Assembly (NCBI GenBank): GCA_963664625.1
Contig: OY761541.1
Location: forward strand, 3,698,279 to 3,762,278
DNA: 64,000 nt
Source of the DNA: CBDCFV01 sp963664625
GTDB lineage: Bacteria; Chloroflexota; Dehalococcoidia; Lucifugimonadales; UBA3495
Direction: 5' to 3'
A program made the translations under genes and the position numbers. The notes beneath the pieces were generated by a model. The model did no database searches. It was not told the origin of the DNA and saw only the letters and a program-made list of their open reading frames with translations. Of the stretch, positions 15,571 through 24,422 are shown one piece after another; the stretch's first letter is position 1, and every line of letters begins with the position of its first letter.

Positions 15571-16344
15571 ATGGCGGACTCCATGCGCGCCCTGTCCTGG
15601 AACGTAAACGGCATCAGAGCCGCTCACCGAAAAGGCTTTCTGGAGTGGCTAAGCGAAGCCAGTCCTGACGTCCTTTGCTTGCAGGAAACCAAGGCCCACT
15701 GGGACCAACTCCCCACCGCCTTGAAGGACATAGAGGGTTACCACCCGTTTTTCTCGACTCCCGAAAGGAAGGGGTACAGTGGCGTAGCCCTCTACAGCAA
15801 GACCGAGCCTCAAGACGTAAGTTTCGGTTTTGGCGTGGAGAAGTTCGACCGTGAGGGGCGGGTGATCCGTGCCGACTACGGACGGTTCGTTTTGTTCAAC
15901 ATCTACTTCCCCAACGGCCAGTCATCCGCCGAGCGGCTGGAATACAAGATGGAGTTCTACGCAACTTTCCTCAATCATGTCGAAGAGCTAAGAGGGCAGG
16001 GACGTAACATAGTGCTGTGCGGCGACCTGAACACCGCCCATAAGGAGATTGACCTGGCCCGCCCCAAGGCCAACGAGAACACTTCCGGGTTTCTGCCGCT
16101 GGAAAGGGCCTGGATGGACGAGTTCATAGCCCACGGCTACGTCGACACCTTCCGTATGTTCAACCAGCAGCCCGACCAGTATACCTACTGGGACCAGATG
16201 AGCCGCGCCAGGGCGAGGAACGTGGGCTGGAGAATTGATTACTTCTTCGTCGACCAGGAATTCGCTGAACAAGTCAAGGGCGCTTATATATTCCCCGACG
16301 TCATGGGTTCAGACCATTGCCCGGTAGGTATCGACATCGTCTAA
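15571..16344 (+). CDS. xthA: Exodeoxyribonuclease III / AP endonuclease
   Basis: A 257-residue member of the EEP (exonuclease-endonuclease-phosphatase) family, normal length. Visible motifs: LSWNVNGIRA near the N-terminus, LQETK with the metal-binding Glu, the GDLNTAHKEID block with catalytic Asp and Asn, and the C-terminal GSDHCPVG with the catalytic His. It cuts at abasic sites and removes nucleotides from 3' ends in base-excision repair. It follows the PaREP1-like gene on the same strand and may share its transcript. Confidence 0.95.
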   Translation: MADSMRALSWNVNGIRAAHRKGFLEWLSEASPDVLCLQETKAHWDQLPTALKDIEGYHPFFSTPERKGYSGVALYSKTEPQDVSFGFGVEKFDREGRVIRADYGRFVLFNIYFPNGQSSAERLEYKMEFYATFLNHVEELRGQGRNIVLCGDLNTAHKEIDLARPKANENTSGFLPLERAWMDEFIAHGYVDTFRMFNQQPDQYTYWDQMSRARARNVGWRIDYFFVDQEFAEQVKGAYIFPDVMGSDHCPVGIDIV

Positions 16345-16425
16345 AGCAGGACAACAATCGCCAGCCACGGCAGGTTGAGCGAAGGACGTGAGAGAGAAAG
16401 ACTTCAGTCCATCCGCGTCCTCCGG

Positions 16426-16857
16426 CTAGCCTTCACAAAGGTGTTTGATGGCCTCCAAGGCCAAGTAATAGCCGTAGACGCCGAAACCGTAGACCGAGCC
16501 TTTGCAGACCGGTTGCACGGCGGAAACGGTCCCTCTGGACGTGGGGTTGGATGCGTGGACCTCGATCACCGGATAGTCCACCTGTGCGATGGCGGCCCTC
16601 ACCAGCCCGTTGCCGGTGGTGTAGCCGGCAGGGTTGATCAATGCCGCGTCGATCTTCTGGTCATGCCCGTCGTACAGGGCGTTGGCTACCTCGCCCTCGA
16701 TGTTGGAATGGAAGATTTCCACGTCCAACCCCAACCCTTCGGCGTACCCCCTGACCTGCTCGTTGATCTCGTCCAAAGTGGCGGGACCGAATATCTCAAC
16801 CTGAGACTTGCCCCGCATATTCATGCCTGCGCCTTGAATCACCAGTACTTTCGTCAC
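16426..16857 (-). CDS. Type II 3-dehydroquinate dehydratase-like protein, catalytic residues replaced
   Basis: A 143-residue flavodoxin-like protein starting at GTG 16857 behind GAGGAG. It aligns along its length with type II dehydroquinase: an IFGPATLDEIN segment, HSNIEGEVANAL, INPAGYTT, EVHASNPTSR and a C-terminal GFGVYGYYLALEAI. The flexible lid that normally reads LGRRxPxxYG is RGKSQVEIFG here, so the catalytic Tyr is Phe23 and the catalytic Arg is Ser18. The GPN motif is GAG. The active-site His of EVHxSN is kept. It probably does not carry out the shikimate-pathway reaction; a related dehydration or lyase reaction is possible. No shikimate genes are nearby. Confidence 0.82.
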   Translation of the reverse strand: MTKVLVIQGAGMNMRGKSQVEIFGPATLDEINEQVRGYAEGLGLDVEIFHSNIEGEVANALYDGHDQKIDAALINPAGYTTGNGLVRAAIAQVDYPVIEVHASNPTSRGTVSAVQPVCKGSVYGFGVYGYYLALEAIKHLCEG

Positions 16858-16925
16858 AGCGACTACTCCTCAAATTGGTTGGAAGAAACAGCGCGGGTCG
16901 TCAACTGGTCAATCAGGCGTCCCAC

Positions 16926-17504
16926 TTACTCGAATTCCGTTGACCCGCTATGGGCCGAGTTCTCATCCGGCTCGGTTGGTGTTTCGACGACGTACCCAGC
17001 CATCATGATGTCCAGTTGCAGCATCAGCATCTTGTTCCAAGCCACTGCCGCCCGAAAGGCTGCCTTGGGGTCGTCCATCTGGTCCAACAATAGCTCGGCC
17101 ACCGCCGTTTGTATAAAAGACATGGTGCCCACCATGTACCTGCTGGGCACGGAACCCATGTGAGCGCGATGGACCGGCGGGTGGGAATGAACGATACCGG
17201 TGGCCAAAACCCGGATCGGATAGTCGTCGTCTATCTTGAATTCTATGGACCCTCGCAGCCATCTGGCCAGCGTGTGTTTGCGCCTGGTAAGACGGACATC
17301 ATCGACTTCACCCTCTGCATTCAGGAAGAACTTCCTTGTTTCCGGGTACTTGATAAAGTTGTCGTAGACTGTGGCGGTCAAAGCCTCGGAATGCTCCATC
17401 ACCACGTCTGCGGTAGAGCGTATGAGGGACAGTTCCTCTTCATCGAGGCCGACGAAGTCCGCTAATTCTCTCAACCGGCCGGGCCAATTCACAATCCGAG
17501 GCAT
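16926..17504 (-). CDS. Protoglobin-domain protein
   Basis: A 192-residue single-domain protein with the protoglobin/globin-sensor pattern: GLDEEELSLIRSTADVV, TVYDNFIKYPETRKFF, then a His in VHRAHMGSVPSRYMVG at the place of the proximal haem ligand. There is no fused kinase, cyclase or methyl-accepting domain, so it is a stand-alone haem protein that may bind O2, CO or NO. The last 20 residues are acidic and Ser-rich. A 68-base gap separates it from the dehydroquinase-like gene downstream on the same strand. Confidence 0.82.
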   Translation of the reverse strand: MPRIVNWPGRLRELADFVGLDEEELSLIRSTADVVMEHSEALTATVYDNFIKYPETRKFFLNAEGEVDDVRLTRRKHTLARWLRGSIEFKIDDDYPIRVLATGIVHSHPPVHRAHMGSVPSRYMVGTMSFIQTAVAELLLDQMDDPKAAFRAAVAWNKMLMLQLDIMMAGYVVETPTEPDENSAHSGSTEFE

Positions 17505-17652
17505 ACGTTTCCTGCTGAAGTCCTGTGACTTACCAACTTTGATTCCTGTGTGTAATCGTCCGCCAAAGCGGCGTATTCAACCGAAGGGAAGTTTCCAAAA
17601 TATAACCCTTCTCACCTAGCGGGGCAAGTAGAGGACATTGGACGTTTAATCA

Positions 17653-18993
17653 CTATACCTCAGCAGGCCTTGGAGAAGGTTGGCTCAATGGTTGCCAGAG
17701 CATCTTCGGAAAGGCGACGGTGGGCAACAGCAACAGCAGCCCTATCAATGCGTTGGCCGATATGGCCCCTTGGGCTGTGAACGCCGCGGCCATCAAGGAC
17801 ATTTCAAACCCGCCCAAAGGTGTTCCGATGCCGATACAAAAACTCAGAAGGCCCAGCATCCTGCCGCGCATCTCATGCGGAGCGGCCAGCAAAGCTATGG
17901 CGGTCTGCATTGTGGAAAAACCCGACTGGCCCAGTCCGCCAAGGGCCAACAACAGGAAAGCCAGTGTGTACCAGGGCGCCCAAACGAACAACAGGAAAGT
18001 AACCAGTATTGCCGCGGAACCCACTACAAAGAGACGCCCGTGGTGACGCACGTTGCGAGTCAAGGTCATCATCCCGGCCCCGGCCAATTGCCCGAAACTG
18101 TCGGCCGCCGCCAGCAGTCCCACCAGCGCCGGGCCGACGCCCAAAAAGTCGCGGCCGATGGCCGGGATGAACTGTTGCGCCGGGAATCCTACGGCGTTCA
18201 TTACTATGGTGACGTAGAGTAGTCCCAATAGGTTGGGGCTGTGCCGCGTGAAACCGATCGCCACGCCTAAAGACCGCCAGACAGGCTCCCGGGCCGATGC
18301 TCCCTGCCGCATTGGAATCTCCAGACGGGTCACCATCCAAATGGTCAACAGATGCACACCCAAGACGAAGAGGTAGGCACCGGAGAAGTCCACAGTGGCC
18401 AGCAGTATCCCAGCCCAGATGGGGCCTATCATCTTCCCTGCCGTGTTGCTCATAACGTCCAAGGACAACGCGTTGACCAGCCTGTCGTCGCCTACGATAT
18501 CTATGATTGCCGTTCTCCTGGACGGGTCCTCCACCGCCTTGGTAGTGCCCTGCATTGCGATGGCGACGAAGACATGCCACGGCTGGAGCAGGTCGATGTC
18601 GTAACCTATTACACACAGCAGAACGGCTGCGGTCAGCGTGTTGGTCGTCTGGACCAGAAAGATGACCCGGTGGCGGCTAATGCGGTCGGCAATAATCCCG
18701 GAATACAACGCAATCACCGGGCGGGGCAGGTTGTTGAAAACCAGGACCATGCCCAGCAGGAAATAGGAATTAGTGACTTCCAGGATGAGCCAGCTGAGGA
18801 TCAATAATTCCATCCGGCGGGCAAACTCGTTGAGGCTGCCTACGTACCAGATGGCCCGGAAAGGCCGGTGGGCCAGCACCGAGACCACGGGGACCCGCCT
18901 GAGGTCTTCCACGCGCCGATGCCCCTCGGCGGCGACGACCAAGGCGATAATGACGAAGCCGGATACCAGGATAAACAGGCCGGTAAAAGTCAT
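17653..18993 (-). CDS. MFS transporter
   Basis: A 446-residue membrane protein with about 11-12 hydrophobic segments and a soluble loop between the first helix and the next. The early motif SGIIADRISRHRVIFL fits the conserved loop 2-3 of the major facilitator superfamily, and the overall layout resembles the drug/siderophore-efflux groups (MFS_3/Bug22-like). Substrate is unknown. No regulator or enzyme partner is adjacent on the same strand. Confidence 0.88.
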   Translation of the reverse strand: MTFTGLFILVSGFVIIALVVAAEGHRRVEDLRRVPVVSVLAHRPFRAIWYVGSLNEFARRMELLILSWLILEVTNSYFLLGMVLVFNNLPRPVIALYSGIIADRISRHRVIFLVQTTNTLTAAVLLCVIGYDIDLLQPWHVFVAIAMQGTTKAVEDPSRRTAIIDIVGDDRLVNALSLDVMSNTAGKMIGPIWAGILLATVDFSGAYLFVLGVHLLTIWMVTRLEIPMRQGASAREPVWRSLGVAIGFTRHSPNLLGLLYVTIVMNAVGFPAQQFIPAIGRDFLGVGPALVGLLAAADSFGQLAGAGMMTLTRNVRHHGRLFVVGSAAILVTFLLFVWAPWYTLAFLLLALGGLGQSGFSTMQTAIALLAAPHEMRGRMLGLLSFCIGIGTPLGGFEMSLMAAAFTAQGAISANALIGLLLLLPTVAFPKMLWQPLSQPSPRPAEV

Positions 18994-19321
18994 GACAAGG
19001 CCGTCATTGTACTCCTTCTGGCCTCGGTATCGGATGCGTCAGCGATTGCGGGAGTTGCCGATTGTGGAAGGAACGGTGAGCGCCGTCTTGACACCATCGG
19101 TACCCAAGGGTAACTTGAACCGGGTCCAGAAGCCCTGTTTGTGCAGGCTGGAAACGAGCCGGCCTCCGCCAAGCTGGATGCGGTGGTTACGGACAATCTG
19201 TCGGCGCTGGTGCAACAGAAGAGGGAGCTACTACCCACAGCCGCCTGACCAACCACTCCAAGTCCACTGGATGCAGGCCAATCATCGTCAAGTCCGTTGG
19301 ACGCCAACCTGAGGAGCAACA
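18994..19321. other. Gene-free interval with a possible coding remnant
   Basis: A 328-base gap between divergent genes. One forward frame reads NEPASAKLDAVVTDNLSALV up to a stop at about 19247 but has an in-frame TAA at 19111 and no start, so it may be a decayed C-terminus. I cannot assign it. The ribosome site of the next gene (GGAG) lies at its right end. Confidence 0.4.
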
Positions 19322-20206
19322 ATGAAGCCAGACAATTTGTCCCAGTTCTGGAGCGGCACTATTGAGGAGTTGGCACGGACCGATATCAACGCCCGTACCA
19401 CTGACGCGCCTGAGCACAGCGCCAGGGAATTCAATACCTATCAAGTAATAATGGACAGTTTTGAAGGCCGCCGGGTCCGCGCTTGGTACTCGGTGCCCAA
19501 GGACACGCCTCCAAGCAGAAGACTGCCCGGAGTGTTGGCGGTCCCCGGCTACGGCGGAATCAAGGAAATTCCGACCCAACTGGTGCTGCATGGTTTCGCG
19601 GTGCTTACGCTGCACCCACGAGGGCAGGGCGAAAGCATTCAGGAGTGGCAACTGGAACAGGGGACCAAGCTGACCTATCATCTTGAGGACAAGGACAAAT
19701 ACTACTACCGCGGTGCCTACATGGACTGTCTGCGAGGTCTGGACTTTCTCTCTTGCCAGCAAGAGGTCGACCCGGACAGGCTGGGAATGTGGAGCAGAAG
19801 CCAAGGCGGCGGATTTACCCTGGCCACTGCTGCCCTGGACTCCCGGTTAAAGGCGGCGGTAGCAGAAGAACCCTTCCTTTGCAACTATCCAATCGCCGCC
19901 GATCTGACTTCCAGTCCGTATTGTGAGCTGAAGGACTATCTCGGAGCGCACCCCGACCAACGTGACACAGCACTCAACACGCTGTCATATTTCGATTGCC
20001 TGAACCTTGCCGACCGCATAACCTGTCCGACGTTGGTCGATATCGGAATGGCGGATGAGGTGTGCCCTTACCAAACAATTATGCCGGTGTTCGAACAAAT
20101 ACCGGGGCCCAAGGCCCTGCACATCTACCCTGACTTGGGCCACTCACCATGCACCGACTTTAACGCACATGCCCTGAACTGGCTGCGACGCTATTTGGGG
20201 GCATAA
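19322..20206 (+). CDS. Alpha/beta hydrolase, acetyl-xylan-esterase (CE7) type
   Basis: A 294-residue esterase with the carbohydrate esterase family 7 hallmarks: HPRGQGES (RGQ motif), the nucleophile serine near residue 160 in SRSQGGGF, an acid in DIGMADEVCP, and the terminal DLGHSP histidine. CE7 enzymes remove acetyl groups from small esters and oligosaccharides. There is no signal peptide, so it acts in the cytoplasm. It lies 53 bases upstream of an HpaB-type monooxygenase gene on the same strand, so it may hydrolyse an ester or lactone made in the same pathway; this is inference. Confidence 0.85.
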   Translation: MKPDNLSQFWSGTIEELARTDINARTTDAPEHSAREFNTYQVIMDSFEGRRVRAWYSVPKDTPPSRRLPGVLAVPGYGGIKEIPTQLVLHGFAVLTLHPRGQGESIQEWQLEQGTKLTYHLEDKDKYYYRGAYMDCLRGLDFLSCQQEVDPDRLGMWSRSQGGGFTLATAALDSRLKAAVAEEPFLCNYPIAADLTSSPYCELKDYLGAHPDQRDTALNTLSYFDCLNLADRITCPTLVDIGMADEVCPYQTIMPVFEQIPGPKALHIYPDLGHSPCTDFNAHALNWLRRYLGA

Positions 20207-20259
20207 TCTTCCGATGCCGGCGCATCCACACCAGTGCATATAGACTTAGGGAGGCATCC

Positions 20260-21717
20260 ATGCCCGCACGTACCGGAGAGCAATATCTGGCTGGCCTGCG
20301 CAGCCAGACGCCAGAGATTTACCTTCACGGCGAACGAGTGGAAGACGTAACTACCTGCCCCGGACTGGCCAACGGCGCCCGTTCAGTGGCCGGTCTTTAC
20401 GACATGCAGCACGATCCCGTGCTCCGCAGTGAGATGACTTACACCTCGCCCTCCAGCGGCGAGCCGGTTGGCCTGTCGTTTATTGCTCCCAGGACTCGAG
20501 ACGACCTCCGGAAGCGCCGGGTAATGATGTCTCACTGGGCCCGCACCAGCTATGGCATGATGGGCCGCACACCCGACTTCCTCAACACCAGCATGATGGC
20601 GATGGCGGAAGCCGGAGACTACTTTGGCGCCAACAGGCCCGAGTTCAAGCAGAACATTGTGGACTACTACGAATACGTCCGTGAGAACGACCTGGCTCTC
20701 ACCCACACGTTGGTAAACCTGCAACGCAACCGCCGCCAACTGGCCTACAGCAGGAACTACAACACCGACGTGGCGATGCAGATCGTGAAGGATACGGACG
20801 CCGGGATTGTAATTCGAGGGCCGAGGGTGTTGGCAACTCTGGGGCCTTTGTCCGATGAGATAGCCGTGTACCCGGTGAGGAATTCGCAGTTGGAAGGCAC
20901 CGAGGACGCCTGGAGGTACGCCTTCGCCTTCTGCATTCCCTGTGATACTCCGGGGTTGCGGTTCCTTTGCCGGGAGAGCTTTGACTTGGGGCGGTCGACC
21001 TTTGACCACCCGTTGGGGTCCCGGTTCGAGGAAATGGACGCCATCGTCTTTATGGACGACGTGCTGGTCCCGTGGGAACGGGTGTTCCTGTTTGGGGATG
21101 TGGGGCTGGCCAACGGCCTGAGCGCCAACACCCACCAATACAACCACTCCGGGCATCAGGTGGTGGCCAAGAACGTCGCCAAGTGCGAATTCGTGCTTGG
21201 AATAGCGAGCATGATGGTGAAGACCCTAGGTTCCGAGTCGATAGCCCAGGTCCAGGCGTTGCTGGCGGAGGTCATCGAAAATCTCGAAATCATGAAGGCG
21301 CTGCTGCTGGCTGCCGAGGAAACCGCTGAGGTGGATCAGTGGGGTGTCATGTGCCCCGCGCTGATACCCATAACGGTAGCCCGGAACATCATGATCCGGA
21401 TGTACCCGAGGATGGTGGAGATAATCCAGCTATTGGGGTCAAGCAGCCTGATGGCTCTGCCTATAGAAACGGACTTCGACGGACCGCTTGCGGAGCATAT
21501 AACCAAGTACCTTGACACCGAGACGGCTACTTCCCGCGAGCGAGTGCAGCTTTTCCGCTTGGCGTGGGACCTGTCCGGCAGCGCCTTCGGCTCGCGGCAG
21601 GTCCTTTACGAACGCTACTTCCAAGGTGACTGGATGCGCAACGCAGGCATCCTCTGGGACCGGTATGACGTGGAACCGGTGATGGATATTGTGAAGGACT
21701 TCCTGGACCGGCCCTGA
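20260..21717 (+). CDS. 4-hydroxyphenylacetate 3-monooxygenase (HpaB) family flavoprotein
   Basis: A 485-residue FADH2-dependent monooxygenase with a strong ribosome site (GGGAGG). It opens with RTGEQYLAGLRSQTPEIYLHGERVEDVT, typical of HpaB, and has the FAD-binding middle region and the helical C-terminus of the group D flavin monooxygenases. These enzymes ortho-hydroxylate phenols using reduced flavin from a separate reductase; no HpaC-like reductase is visible. With the Rieske oxygenase facing it, it suggests aromatic-compound oxidation. Exact substrate unknown. Confidence 0.9.
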   Translation: MPARTGEQYLAGLRSQTPEIYLHGERVEDVTTCPGLANGARSVAGLYDMQHDPVLRSEMTYTSPSSGEPVGLSFIAPRTRDDLRKRRVMMSHWARTSYGMMGRTPDFLNTSMMAMAEAGDYFGANRPEFKQNIVDYYEYVRENDLALTHTLVNLQRNRRQLAYSRNYNTDVAMQIVKDTDAGIVIRGPRVLATLGPLSDEIAVYPVRNSQLEGTEDAWRYAFAFCIPCDTPGLRFLCRESFDLGRSTFDHPLGSRFEEMDAIVFMDDVLVPWERVFLFGDVGLANGLSANTHQYNHSGHQVVAKNVAKCEFVLGIASMMVKTLGSESIAQVQALLAEVIENLEIMKALLLAAEETAEVDQWGVMCPALIPITVARNIMIRMYPRMVEIIQLLGSSSLMALPIETDFDGPLAEHITKYLDTETATSRERVQLFRLAWDLSGSAFGSRQVLYERYFQGDWMRNAGILWDRYDVEPVMDIVKDFLDRP

Positions 21718-21746
21718 ACCTGGGCGACCGGCATATTCTCGTGTAT

Positions 21747-21772
21747 AAAAAGGGCAGCCACGAGGGCTGCCC
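21747..21772 (-). terminator. Rho-independent terminator of the Rieske gene
   Basis: Read on the minus strand, GGGCAGCC and GGCTGCCC pair around a 5-base loop and are followed directly by TTTTTA. It is 50 bases after the Rieske gene stop and lies between convergent genes. The arms resemble those of the 81-bp repeat. Confidence 0.75.
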
Positions 21773-21821
21773 CTACTGTCCATTGTGGGGAGGCGCAAAG
21801 TAGCTCCCCACATTCCTGTTC

Positions 21822-23111
21822 CTAGTGGACAGGCTCTTCCAACGCCTCCTTGCCCAGTATCTTTACGGCCATTTCCTGGGCTATGGGGCTGTACTTGGTG
21901 GAACCGGCGGCGCGGTGCAGTTGGGTCAACTGGAAGGCCCAAGGGTCCTCTTCCTGTTGCCACGGCACATAGATGCACTTGTTCTTCTCGGGGTCTCGGA
22001 ACGTGTTCATGGGCTCCCCGCCATCGGCCAGCAGGTTAAGCTGCTGGGTCAACATGCGCCGGTAGGCGATGATGCCAATGTCGGACTCTCCCAGCCGTTC
22101 CTGGGTCCGGTCGGCTATTTCACCCTGGGTTATCCATGCGAAGTAGTCCTGTCCGGCGTTGGCGTCCAGCAGGTCCCAAACGGCGTCGCCCTTCTCGTCG
22201 ATGGGCAGTGGGACGCTGTAGTAGGGCACCTTTTCCTGCTTCGGTGTGGCCTCGCCGGGCGGCTGGTGATGGGCCTTTATGTAGATGAAGTGGGTATGGG
22301 TGTCGTCAATGGGCACACGATATTGAAGGTCGCCGCCGACCCTGCCTATGTTGGGGAACAGGATGGGGAACCCGATACGCCAGTCGGGATCATCGTAGCT
22401 GCCCCCGTGGCGGACGGCTCGTTTGAGGATGCCGTTCTCGTAAGGCTCGTATACCACTTCCTCGAAAAGGCTCCGGTCCTCGTAAACCTTTCCGGCCACG
22501 AAGCCGCGGCGCTTGAGATCACCCCGGCCCAGTTTCTCCAGGACGTAGTCGGAGAACCGGCCATGCAACCAGTCAACGTGGTGAAGGTCGACAGCGTTTT
22601 CCATCGTTTGCAGCCAATTGCAGGGGAGCACTGCCGACCCGATGTCGTGCAGCACGTTGTCCCACACCAGCAGGTCCCACCTGGGCAGCAACGGAGCAGG
22701 CGCCGGCCCCAAGTAGGCGAATATCAACCCGGCCAACTCCTGTACAGGGTAAGCCTTGGTGGTGACTTTGCTTGGGAACGTGCTGTCGGCGGGCTCCGCC
22801 GGCATCTCCACACAACGGCCTGTCTCGTTGAACATCCAGCCGTGGTAGGGACACCGCAACCCTTCCTCTTCCGGGATGCCGTAGGCCATGGATATACGGC
22901 GGTGGGGGCAGGTATCGTCGATCAGTCCAAGCTTGCCTTTGCGGTCCCGATACAGGACCAGGGACTCACACATCAGCTTGATAGGCATGACCGGATGTTC
23001 GTCCAATTGCACGGAAGCAGCGACGGGCTGCCAATATCGGCGCAGTAACTCCCCCATGGGAGTGCCCGGTCCTACCCTGGTAAGTCGTTCGTTCTCCTCT
23101 GCCGTTAGCAT
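21822..23111 (-). CDS. Rieske non-haem iron oxygenase, large subunit
   Basis: A 429-residue oxygenase starting at ATG 23111 behind AAGGAGG. The Rieske cluster ligands are C68-P-H70 and C87-P-Y-H90. The catalytic iron site is seen in ENAVDLHHVDWLHG, with the bridging Asp followed by two His. It is closest in style to phthalate 4,5-dioxygenase / O-demethylase type alpha subunits, which work as alpha-only oligomers with a separate reductase. No ferredoxin or reductase gene is adjacent. It probably hydroxylates or demethylates an aromatic or related ring compound. Confidence 0.9.
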   Translation of the reverse strand: MLTAEENERLTRVGPGTPMGELLRRYWQPVAASVQLDEHPVMPIKLMCESLVLYRDRKGKLGLIDDTCPHRRISMAYGIPEEEGLRCPYHGWMFNETGRCVEMPAEPADSTFPSKVTTKAYPVQELAGLIFAYLGPAPAPLLPRWDLLVWDNVLHDIGSAVLPCNWLQTMENAVDLHHVDWLHGRFSDYVLEKLGRGDLKRRGFVAGKVYEDRSLFEEVVYEPYENGILKRAVRHGGSYDDPDWRIGFPILFPNIGRVGGDLQYRVPIDDTHTHFIYIKAHHQPPGEATPKQEKVPYYSVPLPIDEKGDAVWDLLDANAGQDYFAWITQGEIADRTQERLGESDIGIIAYRRMLTQQLNLLADGGEPMNTFRDPEKNKCIYVPWQQEEDPWAFQLTQLHRAAGSTKYSPIAQEMAVKILGKEALEEPVH

Positions 23112-23271
23112 AATCCTCCTTTTATGCTGTGAGTTGGATCTCCATTAGGCTGGCCGCAAGTTGTGGACGACTGGTTGACAGCCACATCGAGCGACCACTA
23201 ACGGCTTTCTAGCAGACAGCGAAAGGAATGTCAAACCACCAGACCATGTTGTAGAACCAACAGTCCACGCA

Positions 23272-23766
23272 TCATACAAATTGTGCCTTGGCCCAGCCCT
23301 GGTCAAAGGGAGCATGGAAGATGGCCGTTGACCGTTTGCTTTTGAACATCCAGCGGCCGTCAACCCGCACATATTCTTCGTCATCTATGCCAGCCCGCCA
23401 CATGGCTTGGTTGCCGTCGCTTATGGTGCAGGGCATGAACAGGTACCAGCGGGCGCGGGCGGTGTCGCCGGTGACCTCGATCTGCGGATTCAGGGCGTAG
23501 TGGAGGGCGAAGGTGAATATTCCCGACGCTCCCTTGAAGAACTCCCGGATTGCCTCCCGGCCCTCATACCGCCCCAAAGCGCCGCTTTCCCAGACCGCGT
23601 CCTCCACGAACAATGCGGCGATGCCGTCGGGGTTGTAGCTGTCGTCGCAGTAAGCGGCATACTGAGCTTTCAACTCACGGATGGCGTTGACATCCTCCAG
23701 TTCCCTTACTCTTTTCTCCAGTGCTTCCAGGCGTTGGACCAAGTCAGCCGTTTCTTGCGTGGTCAT
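23272..23766 (-). CDS. SnoaL-like (NTF2-fold) protein
   Basis: A 164-residue protein with a short N-terminal coiled coil (LVQRLEALEKRVRELED) followed by a SnoaL_4-type cone fold: AIRELKAQYAAYCDD, ALFVEDAVWES, YEGREAIREFF, and a C-terminal strand region. Members are small hydratases, isomerases or ring-cleavage helpers, often found with Rieske oxygenases, as here. Catalytic role not determinable. Confidence 0.82.
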   Translation of the reverse strand: MTTQETADLVQRLEALEKRVRELEDVNAIRELKAQYAAYCDDSYNPDGIAALFVEDAVWESGALGRYEGREAIREFFKGASGIFTFALHYALNPQIEVTGDTARARWYLFMPCTISDGNQAMWRAGIDDEEYVRVDGRWMFKSKRSTAIFHAPFDQGWAKAQFV

Positions 23767-23876
23767 TGATTACTCCCCTTGTTCCGATTTACAGGTGAAA
23801 GTATACTTCCCTTCAGCCAAGGCTTGTTTGCCTGACCTTTGCTTTAACGGCGGTTGCCGCCGGAAGGAGATTGCAA

Positions 23877-24179
23877 GTGATTTACCAACTACGCACCTAC
23901 ACCGTCAATCGGGGAATGATGGAGGACTGGGTCGCCCTGTTCAACGATAAGTTGGTGGGGATTCAGGAACAGTACGGTATCAAGGTTACGGGGGCGTGGG
24001 TGAACCAGGACGAGAACCTGTTCATCTGGATGCGCGCTTTCAATGATGCCGATGACGTGGCAGCCAAAGAGGCCGCGTTCTATGCGTCGCCCGAGTGGAA
24101 CGCCGTTATGGACGAGGCGCGAAGCCACTTGGCGAGGATTCACGTGGAGACGATGGGCCCGGTGCTGTCCAGTGCCTAA
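23877..24179 (+). CDS. NIPSNAP family protein
   Basis: A 100-residue ferredoxin-like alpha/beta barrel protein with the family opening IYQLRTYTVNRGMMEDWVAL and the central FIWMRAFND motif. The GTG at 23877 is chosen because AGGAG lies at the right distance; a TTG six bases earlier is too close. NIPSNAP proteins in catabolic clusters are usually small accessory or dimeric monooxygenase-like proteins of unknown activity. Confidence 0.85.
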   Translation: MIYQLRTYTVNRGMMEDWVALFNDKLVGIQEQYGIKVTGAWVNQDENLFIWMRAFNDADDVAAKEAAFYASPEWNAVMDEARSHLARIHVETMGPVLSSA

Positions 24180-24197
24180 ACGGCTCAGCTTGTCCGT

Positions 24198-24422
24198 ATG
24201 ACGACCCTTAACGGTTGCACCACGACCCGGATTTTCTGCCGCCCCAACTGCCCACCGGGGCGGCGGACCAAACCGGAGAACCGGGTACACTTCGCCACAG
24301 AGGAAGAGGCTTTCGCCGCGGGCTTCCGTCCCTGCTTGGTGTGCCAGCCTTTGGAGGGGCCACCGGGTCCCTGGCGGCCCAAGAGGGAAAGACGGCGAGC
24401 CTCTAACTTCCCAATTTGTTAA
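24198..24422 (+). CDS. Stand-alone Ada-type zinc-binding domain
   Basis: A 74-residue protein that matches only the N-terminal Ada metal-binding domain: TTTRIFCRPNCP...FATEEEAFAAGFRPCLVC, with four cysteines in a CxxxC ... CxxC arrangement. In Ada this Cys4-Zn site takes methyl groups from DNA phosphotriesters and switches on transcription. Here no AraC-type or methyltransferase domain follows. It starts 18 bases after the NIPSNAP stop with no clear ribosome site, so it may be translationally coupled. It could be a relic or a small DNA-damage sensor. Confidence 0.75.
   Translation: MTTLNGCTTTRIFCRPNCPPGRRTKPENRVHFATEEEAFAAGFRPCLVCQPLEGPPGPWRPKRERRRASNFPIC

Noticed and set aside
15483..15668. 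Small gene of 61 codons after the PaREP1-like gene
   Set aside because: It overlaps exonuclease III by about 100 bases, has no ribosome site of its own and its second half is a shadow of that gene.
18990..19322. Minus-strand gene of 110 codons upstream of the MFS gene
   Set aside because: Low-complexity Ser/Ala-rich translation, no ribosome site, overlaps the likely promoter region of both neighbours.
21825..23048. Long forward frame of 407 codons antisense to the Rieske gene
   Set aside because: It mirrors the Rieske gene, which has complete cluster and iron-site motifs and a strong ribosome site.
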